Notes under the pieces: model-generated
What the model was told of the DNA's origin: nothing
The model's database searches: none
The model's input: only the letters and a program-made list of their open reading frames with translations
From: Parachryseolinea silvisoli
GTDB lineage: Bacteria; Bacteroidota; Bacteroidia; Cytophagales; Cyclobacteriaceae
Direction: 5' to 3'
Assembly (NCBI RefSeq): GCF_021190955.1
Contig: NZ_JAIOAO010000002.1
Span: forward strand, 1,054,001-1,118,000
DNA length: 64,000 nt
Shown: piece after piece, positions 25,611-35,455 of the stretch
Position numbering within the stretch: the first letter of the stretch is position 1
Layout of the letters: every line of letters starts with the position of its first letter
Program-made: the position numbers and the translations under genes

Positions 25611-27623
25611 ATGGCGTCTAACACTGAGACCGATGACAAGCAACGCGATCGAAAATCCGCGTTTCGGATATTAATTGTCGAAGATGAATTTGTTGTCGCC
25701 AATGACCTACGAATAATTCTTGAACGCGCAGGTTATGTCGTGGTTGGCATCGCTGCGTCTTTCGAAGAGGCGGATATCTCCGTCGGACAGGCGGCGCCCG
25801 ATATTGTACTCCTCGATATAATGCTACATGGGCATAAAACAGGTATTGATGTCGCGAATATCCTTAAAGCAAGAAATATTCCTTACGTCTATCTTACCGC
25901 CAATTCGAATGATACGGTTTTAACAGCAATGAAGGAGAGCAATCCGCAGTCAGTTATTTTAAAACCTTTTCGCGAAAAAGATGTATTGGTGACCTTTGAG
26001 ATGGCCTTGTACAAGCATGCCCATAGTGTTGAGTCTGCATTAAGACGACAACAGGATTTACAAATGGAACTTCTCGAGATCTTCACAGCGTCACGTACAT
26101 GGGAGCAGCAATTGCTATCGGCAGCAAAAACGTTTCAGGCGCATATTTCATTTGATTTCATTCTACTAGGTATAAGTAATGCGCCTGATTATCATAAGCT
26201 CTGCGGTTTCAACCGCATTGGAGCTGAAGAGTATCAGGCGATTAAAGTTTCAGATCTTCCAACAATGACATCGTTGCCCCTGAGTGAAATATTGACAGCC
26301 CTTGATAGCGAGATATTTAGGCAGGGCGTTTTTGTTTCGGAAGACTTCCAAATAATGAGCAGAGGCAAGCAATTCACTTTTGTACTTGCAAAAGTATTCA
26401 AATTTGAATCCGCACTGGTGTATGCATTCAAACTCACGCAAGGTGGTCAATTCGTGATGACATTCTATAGCAGGAATTCGTCTGGCTATGGTGCTTCTTC
26501 ACTGCAGCAGGTGAAGCGGCTTGAACAGCCTTTAGCCCTTGCGCTTGACAGGCTGTTAGCGTTTGATGAGATCGAAAAACTTAGTGAACAGCTCAAACAA
26601 GAGAATCGATACTTACAGGAAGAAGTAAAGACTGCCGCAAATTTTGATGAAATTATCGGAAAAAGCGCGCCGTTGAAAAAAGTTTTTGATATGGTAAGGC
26701 AAGTATCGAATACTGATACCTCGGTCATTATATTGGGTGAGAGTGGAACCGGAAAGGAACTTATTGCGAGGTCAATACACAACTCATCAGCGCGGAAAGG
26801 AAAAATTCTGGTAAAGGTGAATTGTGCCACGCTACCTGCTAATCTTATCGAGTCGGAATTATTCGGTCATGAGAAGGGCGCATTTACCGGTGCAATAGAT
26901 AGGCGCATTGGAAAGTTTGAACTTGCTCACGGTGGCAGTATTTTTCTTGATGAGATAGGCGAACTTCCAACAGATTTGCAGGCTAAGCTTTTACGCGTTC
27001 TCCAGGAGAAAGAATTTGAACGTCTTGGGGGAAAGACCACGCTAAAGGCCGATGTCAGGATAATTGCCGCGACCAATCGCGATTTAGAAAAGGAGGTCTC
27101 GGAAGGAAGATTCCGTCTTGATCTTTATTATCGGTTAAATGTATTTCCGATAAAATTGCCGCCGTTGCGGGAACGCATTGAAGACATTCCTCTTTTGGCG
27201 AATTTTTTCGCGAAAAAGTTCTGTACAAAAGTTGGCAAGCCCTTTACAAACATCGGCCAGGGTTCGATGGAGGAATTGTTGCGTTACGATTGGCCGGGAA
27301 ACATCCGGGAACTCGAGAACGTAGTGGAGCGCGCTGTCATTATCCATGATGGCCAAAGCACCTTAGCATGGGCACAGCCGCTCATAAACAGGTTTGCAGT
27401 TCCAGTAGTAAAAGAAGAGCATTTACGACCAGTCAAAACATTGCAAGAGGTTAAACAGAAACAGCATGACACGGAACGTGAATATTTAATTTCAGTGTTG
27501 CGTACGGCGAATGGAAGAATTCGCGGCAGGAACGGCGCCTCGGAATTGCTTGGACTCAAACCGACAACGCTTGAGTCAAGGATGAAGAAATTGAATATAA
27601 CAAAAGAAGATATTTTTGATTGA
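25611..27623 (+). CDS. Sigma-54-dependent response regulator (NtrC family)
   Basis: A 670-residue activator. Receiver domain about residues 18-135 (Asp in IVLLDIMLHG, Lys in VILKPF), a GAF-like middle region (about 150-330), then a sigma-54 AAA+ domain (about 350-580) with Walker A GESGTGKE, the sigma-54 contact loop GAFTGA near residue 424 and the R-finger region RYDWPGNIRELENV. A Fis-type HTH_8 follows at the C-terminus (GASELLGLKPTTLESRMKK). It should activate sigma-54 promoters when phosphorylated, presumably by the TPR kinase upstream. I found no convincing -24/-12 site by eye. Confidence 0.92.
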   Translation: MASNTETDDKQRDRKSAFRILIVEDEFVVANDLRIILERAGYVVVGIAASFEEADISVGQAAPDIVLLDIMLHGHKTGIDVANILKARNIPYVYLTANSNDTVLTAMKESNPQSVILKPFREKDVLVTFEMALYKHAHSVESALRRQQDLQMELLEIFTASRTWEQQLLSAAKTFQAHISFDFILLGISNAPDYHKLCGFNRIGAEEYQAIKVSDLPTMTSLPLSEILTALDSEIFRQGVFVSEDFQIMSRGKQFTFVLAKVFKFESALVYAFKLTQGGQFVMTFYSRNSSGYGASSLQQVKRLEQPLALALDRLLAFDEIEKLSEQLKQENRYLQEEVKTAANFDEIIGKSAPLKKVFDMVRQVSNTDTSVIILGESGTGKELIARSIHNSSARKGKILVKVNCATLPANLIESELFGHEKGAFTGAIDRRIGKFELAHGGSIFLDEIGELPTDLQAKLLRVLQEKEFERLGGKTTLKADVRIIAATNRDLEKEVSEGRFRLDLYYRLNVFPIKLPPLRERIEDIPLLANFFAKKFCTKVGKPFTNIGQGSMEELLRYDWPGNIRELENVVERAVIIHDGQSTLAWAQPLINRFAVPVVKEEHLRPVKTLQEVKQKQHDTEREYLISVLRTANGRIRGRNGASELLGLKPTTLESRMKKLNITKEDIFD

Positions 27624-27794
27624 CCAGAAAATATAATATGGAATTAAATATTGGACTTACTATAGCAAGTAGAAAACAAGTATGTGCAATGTTATGAACC
27701 TTGCTTCCAGATGAGCTTGTCCTTGCGCATAAGGCAAGGCATGCGCACCGGAATGTCACCGGACCGAACTGGCGTAAACTATAGATCAGACAAC

Positions 27795-28544
27795 ATGAAT
27801 AGAGACTTAAATTACGAATTAGTTAAACCCGACAAATCGATTGCCGAGTTCGTAGAAAGTTTTTGGTTGTTGCAAAACCTGTCTGAAAGCGATAAAAAAA
27901 TTATTGTATTACCTGATGGAAGAATTGACTTGATTTTTATAAAATCTGGAAACGGACCATTTCGGGCTATCCTTTTAGGAATTGAGACTTATCCCGATGA
28001 GGTAATTCTTAAAAGCAATACAATAATGTTAGTTATTAGTTTCAAGTTACTCGCCATAGAATATGTATTCAAAAATCCAATTTCTAACTTATTAAACAGC
28101 GCTCAAAATTTGCCATCCGACTACTGGGGTGTTAGTCTAACAGAATTGAACGATTTCGTCCTTTTCTATAAAAAAGCGACACGGATAATTCAATCACTTT
28201 TACCTTCAGAGATTGACAGTAGAAAAGAAAAACTGTTTGGCCTACTTTATTCTTCAAATGGAGAAATGACTGTAAAGGAACTCTCAGGGAAGGTTTTTTG
28301 GAGCAGCAGGCAAATCAATCGCTATTTCAATCAGCAATTTGGACTTTCATTAAAAGCATATTGCAACATCCTTCGCTTTCGAGCTTCTTTTAAGCATATA
28401 AAAAAGGGCAAGATATTTCCACAACAAAAATTTGCGGATCAATCTCATTTTATCAGAGAAGTGAAAAAACTTTCTGGTGCATTACCCAAAGAATTGAGGA
28501 AAAATCAAAACGACCGATTTATCCAATTTTCTACCCTACAATAG
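27795..28544 (+). CDS. AraC family regulator with DUF6597-like N-terminal domain
   Basis: A 249-residue regulator. The N-terminal domain has AEFVESFWLL and VLPDGRIDLIFI, typical of the DUF6597 sensing domain. The C-terminal AraC-type HTH includes SSRQINRYFNQQFGLSLKAY and FADQSHFIREVKKLSG. The frame runs back to 27684, but ATG 27795 begins at the conserved region. Base composition is visibly lower in GC than the 49-50 kb region (22 of 60 bases G/C in two sampled lines, against 30 of 60 at 49501). It precedes the amidohydrolase by 34 bp and probably forms a transferred pair with it. Confidence 0.85.
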   Translation: MNRDLNYELVKPDKSIAEFVESFWLLQNLSESDKKIIVLPDGRIDLIFIKSGNGPFRAILLGIETYPDEVILKSNTIMLVISFKLLAIEYVFKNPISNLLNSAQNLPSDYWGVSLTELNDFVLFYKKATRIIQSLLPSEIDSRKEKLFGLLYSSNGEMTVKELSGKVFWSSRQINRYFNQQFGLSLKAYCNILRFRASFKHIKKGKIFPQQKFADQSHFIREVKKLSGALPKELRKNQNDRFIQFSTLQ

Positions 28545-28578
28545 AAATAATCTTGCATCATAGATTTTGAATCCTAAA

Positions 28579-29889
28579 ATGATGCAAACTAAAAGAACAG
28601 CAATTGTCAACGTACATGTGTTTGACGGCACTAAAATGCTAGGGCAAAAGAACGTAGTCTTTCAGCATGGTAAAATTATTTCTATTTCAAATGAAGTACC
28701 AATTGGTGCTGAAGTTATAGACGGAAGAGGGTGCACATTACTTCCTGGATTAATAGATGCACATGTTCATACATCTGAGGACTCATTGAGAGATGCCATA
28801 CTGTTTGGAGTAACCACCGAATTAGAAATGCAAGGTGGCATGACGAAGAAAGGTCGTGAATTACAACTAAAGGACAAGTTTAATGTCGCCGATGTTCGTT
28901 CATCTGGCATGGCGTTAACAGCACCGGGTGGACATCCCGATGAATTAATTCCCAAAGAGGAGGGTATTCCAAGCTTCATCTTGAAGAAGATGGAGAAAAT
29001 GACTGAGGAAGAAAAGCAGGAATTCATTGCTTCATTCGAAGAAAGAAAAAGTGAAGATGGAAATAAATTGGATGTTACAACCAAAGATGGTGCTGTGAAG
29101 TTTGTAAGACAACAAATGGAAAACGGTGCGGACTACTTCAAAATAATGATTGAAGAAGGAACGGTTATGAATGCTCCAGGTTTACCAATGATACAGCCAG
29201 AAGTGATGAGAGCCGCAGTTGATGAAGCTCACAAATTAGGAAAAATAGTAATCGCCCATGTTTTAACAGCCGAAGCTGCAAAAACTGCTGTTGATGTCGG
29301 TGTTGATGGCCTGGCTCATTTATTTATCGACAGACCTGATTGGACTCCTGAGCTTATCAAAGCTATTGCAGATAAGGGAATTTTTGTAACACCTTGTTTA
29401 GTACTTAATTCATCAATAATAGGAACGTCGGCTTGTCATGTTGCAAAGGATAAACGTGTCGAACATAAACTAAATGAAGACTGGAAAATGACCATGTGTT
29501 CATGTTTCAATACGTTTCCCGCTGGCAATATGGAGGATAATTTCAATAACGTGAAGGATTTATTCGATGCAGGTGTTGACATTCTTGTGGGTACAGATGT
29601 ATCCGTTCCAATGCCACATTTAGGCGGACTTGCACACGGAGTAAGTGTTCATCATGAAATGCAATTATTAGTTGACGCCGGCTTAAGCCCTACGGATGCT
29701 TTAAGATCAGCCACCTCCGTAATAGCAAAAAGATTTAGCTTGACAGACAGAGGCCAAATTGCGGAAGGTTTGAGAGCTGATTTAGTATTAGTAAAAGGAA
29801 ATCCTTCTGAGAACATTTCTGATTCGCTTTCCATACTTAACGTATGGAAAGAAGGTGCCGAAATAAATTTGTGTGTTGATAAGAACTAA
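28579..29889 (+). CDS. Metal-dependent amidohydrolase (imidazolonepropionase/dipeptidase-like)
   Basis: A 436-residue amidohydrolase. IDAHVHT gives the HxH metal motif after a short N-terminal beta domain. DYFKIMIEEG holds the probable metal-bridging carboxylated Lys, VIAHVLTAEAA and GLAHLF supply further His ligands, and GTDVSVP the final Asp. Relatives include imidazolonepropionase-like and Xaa-Pro dipeptidase-like enzymes; the substrate is undecided. There is no signal peptide, so it is cytoplasmic. The TTG at 28567 is a weaker start than ATG 28579. It forms an AT-rich pair with the AraC gene upstream, and a repeated gene tail starts 4 bases after its stop. Confidence 0.87.
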   Translation: MMQTKRTAIVNVHVFDGTKMLGQKNVVFQHGKIISISNEVPIGAEVIDGRGCTLLPGLIDAHVHTSEDSLRDAILFGVTTELEMQGGMTKKGRELQLKDKFNVADVRSSGMALTAPGGHPDELIPKEEGIPSFILKKMEKMTEEEKQEFIASFEERKSEDGNKLDVTTKDGAVKFVRQQMENGADYFKIMIEEGTVMNAPGLPMIQPEVMRAAVDEAHKLGKIVIAHVLTAEAAKTAVDVGVDGLAHLFIDRPDWTPELIKAIADKGIFVTPCLVLNSSIIGTSACHVAKDKRVEHKLNEDWKMTMCSCFNTFPAGNMEDNFNNVKDLFDAGVDILVGTDVSVPMPHLGGLAHGVSVHHEMQLLVDAGLSPTDALRSATSVIAKRFSLTDRGQIAEGLRADLVLVKGNPSENISDSLSILNVWKEGAEINLCVDKN

Positions 29890-29893
29890 AATG

Positions 29894-29980
29894 TCTCCAT
29901 CTAGCTCCTGAACGTTTCCTGCTCGCAGTAGAAAACGGCAAGACGGTTAACTAAGGGATGGGCAACTGATCAAATTTCAA
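29894..29980 (+). repeat. Duplicated gene-tail sequence, copy B
   Basis: Homologous to 20941-21025 with one base of net gap. The reading frame is kept: copy A encodes SPSTS then stop, and copy B reads SPSSS then TGA at 29909-29911. Here the tail belongs to no gene, so it looks like the leftover 3' end of a lost paralogue. Confidence 0.7.
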
Positions 29981-30049
29981 TTTTTTGTTTTGTACCCTAT
30001 CCTCATTGAAGCGGGACGCGTCATCGATAATGGGATTGACTGAATGATG

Positions 30050-33000
30050 TCAGTGAGGGTCAACGGGGAGACGGGGGGACATTATCTGTAGTGCCCATTT
30101 TTCCAGGAGCTCTACCAGGTTTTCCAGCTTAATCGGTTTGCTGATATAATCATCCATGCCAGCTTGGAGGCAGATCTCGCGATCGCCTTGCATGGCATTG
30201 GCGGTCATGGCCACGATGAGGGGTTGTGAATCTGTTCGTAACCGGATCCGTCGTGTCGCTTCAAGGCCGTCCATAACGGGCATCTGAACATCCATCAGCA
30301 CCACGTCATAGATTTTTGCATCGAGCGCATTCAACGCTTCCTGGCCGTTCAGAGCCTGGTCGGGACTATAGCCTAGTTTGGTGAGTATCCGTTCTGCCAA
30401 TTTTTGATTCACCGGATTATCCTCGGTGACCAGTATGCGCAAAGGATACTGTCTGGCAAAGTCAGTCGATAATTTTTTCTTGCTCGTAGTTTCCTCTACC
30501 ATCGTTTTACCTTTCTGCGGATTGAGTTGTGCGACGATGTGTTTGAAAAGCATAGCTTGCTTAACAGGCTTGGTCAATACCGAAGCAAACAGTTCCGTAT
30601 ACTCTTTGGTCTTATCATCACCCACCGAGCTCAGGAGTATAATGGGAAGGCCTTTTTGTTTCCTCCGGATCTGCCTGGCCAGGTCTATGCCATCCATCTC
30701 CGGCATCTGCATATCCGAAAGCACAAGATCAAAATCTGCAACCTGCGAAAGGATCTCCAATGCTTCTGCACCGGAGACGGCCAACGTAGGTATCAATTTC
30801 CATTGCTCCAATTGATTTTTGAAAATACTCCGGTTGGTAAAGTTATCATCGACAACGAGAATCTTCCGGCCTTCGATATTCGCCAGGTGATGATGTACAT
30901 ACGTGCGGGAAGACTCCTGGCTTACAGTGGCCCGGATCGTGAACGTGAAGGTGGTGCCTTGGTCCGCCACGCTCTCGACCAGGATTTTCCCGCCCATCAG
31001 TCCAACCAGTTTTTCGCAAATGACCAGGCCTAAGCCTGTACCGCCGTATTTACGAGTTGTGGATGAGTCAACCTGGGAGAATGCTTTGAACAGCTGGTTG
31101 ATCTTATCTTTCGGAATACCTATACCCGTATCGCGAACCTCGAAGCCAAGCTCGATCGCATGGCCTTGTGCATGTAGCAAATGGACCCCCACAAAAACTT
31201 CTCCCTTATGGGTGAACTTGACGGCATTGCTAACCAGGTTAAGTATAATTTGCCGAAGCCTTACAACGTCGCCAATAATTTGGGACGGTACATTATAGTC
31301 GATTTCGTAGATAAGATCCAAACCGACCTTTACCGCTTTGGTGGCAAAAACATCCAACACCTCTTCAATGCAAGTCCGCAAGTCAAAGTCTTTTTCTTCA
31401 AGCTCCATTTTTCCGGACTCTATCTTTGAAAAATCGAGGATATCATTGATTACCGTAAGCAAGCTTTCTCCACAACTTTTAATGGTTTCTGTATACTCTT
31501 GCTGCTCGCTGGTCTGCGACGTCTCGGCCAGTAACGACGCCATGCCGATCACGCCATTCATAGGCGTTCGTATTTCATGACTCATGGTTGCGAGAAAAAC
31601 GCTTTTTGCTTTGTTTGCCTCCTCGGCTTCTTGCCGTGCTTTTTCTGCTTCTTGCCGTTGGCGTTGAAGCTCTTCGTTCTGTTTCGTGATCTCCGCCGTA
31701 CCTTGCCGTATTTTTTCTTCCAGTAGAACACGTTGCTGTTTGATCGTGTTGATCCGGTTCCTCACAAATGTATAGATACATCCGGTAATGCCGGCGACCA
31801 TCAGCATTCGGAACCACCACGTAGCCCAGTACGGAGGTGTAATGTAGATCTTGATGGATGTACCTTTTTCGTTCCATACCCCGTCGTTGTTCGTGGCTTT
31901 TACCCGGAAGGTATACTCACCCGGATCCAGGTTGGTGTAGGTGGCTTTCCGTTGCGTACCCACGTAATTCCACCCCTTATCAAAACCTTCTAAGATATAG
32001 GCATAACGGCTTTTTTCAGGGAGCGTATAATTCAACGCGGCGTAGTCTAAAGAAAATACAGATTGTTTATAGGAGAGCGTCAATTCCCGGGCGTCGTTGA
32101 TATGGCTTTTAAGCGGCGAATCTTTTTCCGAGGGTTTTACCGATTTGTTAAAGATCTGGAAGTCGGTTATAAAGACTGGCGGGATAAATGGATTGATGCG
32201 AATACTATCCGGATGAAAAATAGTAAATCCCCGGGAGCCGCCAAAGAGCATCTCTCCCTTCCGTGTTTTAAGGTATGCCCCGCGGTTGAAGTTGGGGCCC
32301 TGCAACCCATCATTTAATTCATAGTTCCGGAAGGTTTTAGCAACCGGGTTGAAACAGGAAATCCCGTTATTCGTGCCCATCCACAAATTTCCATGGCTGT
32401 CTTCCAAAATGCTCTGAATGACGTTGCTGGGCAAACCATCCTTCAGGAAGTAGTGCGTAAAGGTTTGGGTATCCGGATGGAAAAGGTTTAATCCATTATT
32501 GGTTCCTATCCATAAATTTTTCTTTTTATCCTTGTAGATGGCAAGGACCCTGTTATTGCTCAAGCTCCGGGGATCATTATCATCGTGTTTGTAATGCGTA
32601 AACCGGTAGGTGTCTTTGTTCCGGAGATCTAGTCCGCCGCCCATGGTTCCGATCCATAAATTTTCGTTCTCGTCCTGGAAAAGAGTACTGATGTTCATCG
32701 AACTGATACGCTGTGCGTCCTTGGGATCTGGCAGATAATGAATAAAGGTGCTGTTGCTTTTATCGTAATAGTTCAACCCGCCCAGGGACGTGCCCACCCA
32801 CCAATTTCCTTTCTTATCTTCCAGCAAGGCAAGGACATTGTCACCGGCGATGCCACTGTTACCGGCAGTATCCACAGGGAAAGTATAGAACTTTCCGCTT
32901 TCGGGATTTGTCAACCGGCTGAATCCACCCCCCCGGTACATCCCTATATAAAACGTTTTGTCGCGGCTTTGTCGGATCGTTAAGACTACATCGCTGGGGA

Positions 33001-34243
33001 GACTGGTGGGCGTTGATTGGTGGCGATAATGACGAAAGGTATTATTCTTCCGGTCGAACACCGTAATGCCGCCGCCATCGGTGCCGATCCAGAGCTGGCC
33101 TTTGTCGTCTTCCGTAAAAGTATTGACGTTGTTATGACTCAGGCTATTGCTGTTGTTGGGTTCTTTTTTGTAGCTGGCAAATTTAGCCGGTTCCTGATCC
33201 AGGAAATCGACGCCGCCGCCAAAGGTAGACAGCCATAGATTCCCTTTATTGTCCTTGTAAATATCCTCGAAGGAGTTGGCGCTGATACCCAACGGATCTT
33301 TGTCGTCTTGCATATACCGGTAAAACAGCTTCTTCTTTTTATTGTAAAGGTTCAGGCCGCCATTCTCTGTGCCTAGCCATAAATACCCCTTGTCATCTTC
33401 GTTAATACAAAGAATTGTATTATGCGACAAGCTATTGGGGTTATCGGGTTCGTGCTGGAAACGGGTAAAGGTATTCGTCTTCCGGTCCAGCAGGTTCAAG
33501 CCTTTAGAATCGGTTCCAACCCAGAGATTTTCTTCGCGATCTTCATAGATAGAAAGGACAGCGTTTTGACTGATGCTGTGTACATTGGCCGGATCGTTTT
33601 GAAAATGTATGAACCTGTTTCTTTTCCGGTCAAACTGATCCAGGCCTCCTTTTCCGGTTCCCACCCACAAATGGTCGGTCTTGTCTTCCAGCAGGGCGTA
33701 AACATCATTATGGGCCAGGCTACCTGGATCTCCGGAATGGTGTTGGTAGTGAATAAATTGATTCTTTTTTGTATCCAGCAGGTCCAATCCACCTTTGGTA
33801 CCGATCCATAGATTATCCTGCTTATCGACCAAAACGCTCTGGACTGAGTTATGGCTAAGGCTGTTGGGATTCTGGGGATTATTTACATAGCGAATGAATT
33901 TATCGCTCTTCCATTCGTATTTGCTCAGACCACCATCGTATGTACCGATCCATAAATTGCCTTGCTGGTCTTCTTTCACGGACAAGATAAAGTTTCCACC
34001 GATACTGGTAGAATCCTCATGATTGCGTCGGTATATTGTAAAGGTATACCCATCGTATTTATTCAATCCGTCGCGGGTACCAATCCAGATAAATCCTTTC
34101 CGGTCCTGTAAGACGCACGTAGCATTATTTACGGAAAGACCCTGTGTAGAAGACATGTTTTTATACTTGAAAACGAGCTTCTGGGCGTGGATGGCATGCA
34201 CGATCGACAGCCAGGCCACCCCAATCAGTAAATATTTTTTCAT
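30050..34243 (-). CDS. Hybrid sensor kinase with Reg_prop propellers, Y_Y_Y domain and two receivers
   Basis: A 1397-residue one-protein signalling system. Order: signal peptide; about 14 Reg_prop repeats of the LWIGT..GGL type (residues 40-690), enough for two seven-bladed propellers; a Y_Y_Y domain (about 720-795); one membrane helix (about 800-820); coiled coil; HisKA with His near 887 in TMSHEIRTPMNG; HATPase; receiver 1 (about 1125-1240, Asp in LSDMQMPEMDG); receiver 2 (about 1260-1385, Asp in LMDVQMPVMDG). The classical hybrid two-component systems of Bacteroides end in an AraC-type domain. None is present here, so output must pass to another protein. No polysaccharide-utilisation genes are adjacent. 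Confidence 0.92.
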   Translation of the reverse strand: MKKYLLIGVAWLSIVHAIHAQKLVFKYKNMSSTQGLSVNNATCVLQDRKGFIWIGTRDGLNKYDGYTFTIYRRNHEDSTSIGGNFILSVKEDQQGNLWIGTYDGGLSKYEWKSDKFIRYVNNPQNPNSLSHNSVQSVLVDKQDNLWIGTKGGLDLLDTKKNQFIHYQHHSGDPGSLAHNDVYALLEDKTDHLWVGTGKGGLDQFDRKRNRFIHFQNDPANVHSISQNAVLSIYEDREENLWVGTDSKGLNLLDRKTNTFTRFQHEPDNPNSLSHNTILCINEDDKGYLWLGTENGGLNLYNKKKKLFYRYMQDDKDPLGISANSFEDIYKDNKGNLWLSTFGGGVDFLDQEPAKFASYKKEPNNSNSLSHNNVNTFTEDDKGQLWIGTDGGGITVFDRKNNTFRHYRHQSTPTSLPSDVVLTIRQSRDKTFYIGMYRGGGFSRLTNPESGKFYTFPVDTAGNSGIAGDNVLALLEDKKGNWWVGTSLGGLNYYDKSNSTFIHYLPDPKDAQRISSMNISTLFQDENENLWIGTMGGGLDLRNKDTYRFTHYKHDDNDPRSLSNNRVLAIYKDKKKNLWIGTNNGLNLFHPDTQTFTHYFLKDGLPSNVIQSILEDSHGNLWMGTNNGISCFNPVAKTFRNYELNDGLQGPNFNRGAYLKTRKGEMLFGGSRGFTIFHPDSIRINPFIPPVFITDFQIFNKSVKPSEKDSPLKSHINDARELTLSYKQSVFSLDYAALNYTLPEKSRYAYILEGFDKGWNYVGTQRKATYTNLDPGEYTFRVKATNNDGVWNEKGTSIKIYITPPYWATWWFRMLMVAGITGCIYTFVRNRINTIKQQRVLLEEKIRQGTAEITKQNEELQRQRQEAEKARQEAEEANKAKSVFLATMSHEIRTPMNGVIGMASLLAETSQTSEQQEYTETIKSCGESLLTVINDILDFSKIESGKMELEEKDFDLRTCIEEVLDVFATKAVKVGLDLIYEIDYNVPSQIIGDVVRLRQIILNLVSNAVKFTHKGEVFVGVHLLHAQGHAIELGFEVRDTGIGIPKDKINQLFKAFSQVDSSTTRKYGGTGLGLVICEKLVGLMGGKILVESVADQGTTFTFTIRATVSQESSRTYVHHHLANIEGRKILVVDDNFTNRSIFKNQLEQWKLIPTLAVSGAEALEILSQVADFDLVLSDMQMPEMDGIDLARQIRRKQKGLPIILLSSVGDDKTKEYTELFASVLTKPVKQAMLFKHIVAQLNPQKGKTMVEETTSKKKLSTDFARQYPLRILVTEDNPVNQKLAERILTKLGYSPDQALNGQEALNALDAKIYDVVLMDVQMPVMDGLEATRRIRLRTDSQPLIVAMTANAMQGDREICLQAGMDDYISKPIKLENLVELLEKWALQIMSPRLPVDPH

Positions 34244-34522
34244 CTATGGAAATGAATTTACCTAACCTGTAAAGGTACAGCTCGGTGACTGGGGGAAAAT
34301 CAGGTGAATCCTGAATTTGAAAAAATCAGGAGTGGAGTGTATTGAGAATAAGCGAGGGCTTGCGTTCCATTTAGTGGGGTCTCATCGTCGCTGCGTGGCT
34401 ATTTTTCTTGGTTTTCTTGAAAAGTAGAAGTGCACTTCAAATCTGTTTTGATGATTTGCAGTCTTTTGAATGATTTGATATTGAATCTGGCAGAGGAAGA
34501 GAGATTATGAGACATGATCCCT

Positions 34523-34546
34523 TTGTTGAGGCAGCAGAGGAGGAGG
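34523..34546 (-). repeat. Copy of the tRNA-Ser 3' end and flank (candidate att site)
   Basis: Identical at 23 of 24 positions to 43104-43127, which covers the last 12 bases of tRNA-Ser and 12 bases of its 3' flank, in the same orientation. Weaker similarity continues for 11 more bases towards the tRNA T-loop, ending in AACCC. This is the geometry left by tRNA-targeted integration. Confidence 0.5.
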
Positions 34547-34702
34547 TTCTGTAACCCGTCCTGCAAACTGCTTATTACCAATGTTTTATTTCAAAGCCAG
34601 TAAATGACTCACCAATTTCCGCGGCGCATTTCGCGATGCCGCAAGTCTGATCTAAAGATACGTTTTTTGTCCAAGGTCAGAGCTTCGTAGGCCGAAATTC
34701 AG

Positions 34703-35063
34703 TACATGGAAATCTTATGGGCAGTGAAAAGGAAGGGTGGATCAAGGGCACCGCTTCATTTACTTTTGTCGTGGTCTTTCAGCGGGATCGCCCTTTTCCG
34801 CGCTTATGACGAATTTTGTCAAGTTCCACGATGTCCGATTGATCAATTTTTCGTTTACGGCCTGTACGTCACTGGCGATCATTTGCCAGAGGCGGTTTTT
34901 GGATTTTGGAAGCTTTACCAGTCCGATTCTTAAATGATTCATGGAAAATGTCCATGAGAGCCTGGGAAATGGCAAGCCTTTTTTCAGCCGGAACATTCGC
35001 AATAACAGCCTCGTCTATGGCTTGTTTTTCGGAATAGCTGTGATAAATGATCGGCTTAATCAT
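34703..35063 (-). pseudogene. Possible broken small gene
   Basis: A 64-codon frame (35063 to 34869) starts MIKPIIYHSYSEKQAIDEAV and continues as an amphipathic helical segment (ISQALMDIFHESF). An overlapping frame to 34760 continues with VNEKLINRTSWNLTKFVI. Together they look like one small protein interrupted by a frameshift, but I do not recognise a family and cannot exclude that the 64-residue frame is a complete small gene. Confidence 0.3.
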
Positions 35064-35455
35064 GACAATTAAATGATGAAAAGATATTTACAAGTTTCCT
35101 AGAATTGTTGTTTTTGCCTTAAATATCCAGCGCTAATTGCTTACGAAACTTAAAGTCGGTCGCTTACTCGTGCATTCAAATTCTAGATGGATTTAAGTTT
35201 CGAATCCTTGTATCCTTTGTTCCGAAGATCTGATAACAGTAGATGTTTTTCTTTTTTTCAATTTGCAATTAAGAGTTCAGCGGAATGCCGTCGGTCTCTT
35301 TTAAGCAACTAATTTCCGGCAAAATGCTTCTCTATCTTACATGACGGCACTGAGCATCGTTTGTTTATATTACCGAATATTCCGATGTTCGGCTTTGGGG
35401 CCTTCCAGGGGTGTATATAACCCCATTTCTCGGAAGACCTACACTACAGCCGGTC

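Larger units (their letters stand above)
34244..35455. other. Long region with little coding content
   Basis: About 1.2 kb with no convincing intact gene. It holds the tRNA-Ser-like direct repeat (34523-34546) and the small open frames described at 34703-35063. The remainder, 35064-35455, shows nothing recognisable. The disorder fits the decayed end of an integrated element. Confidence 0.4.
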
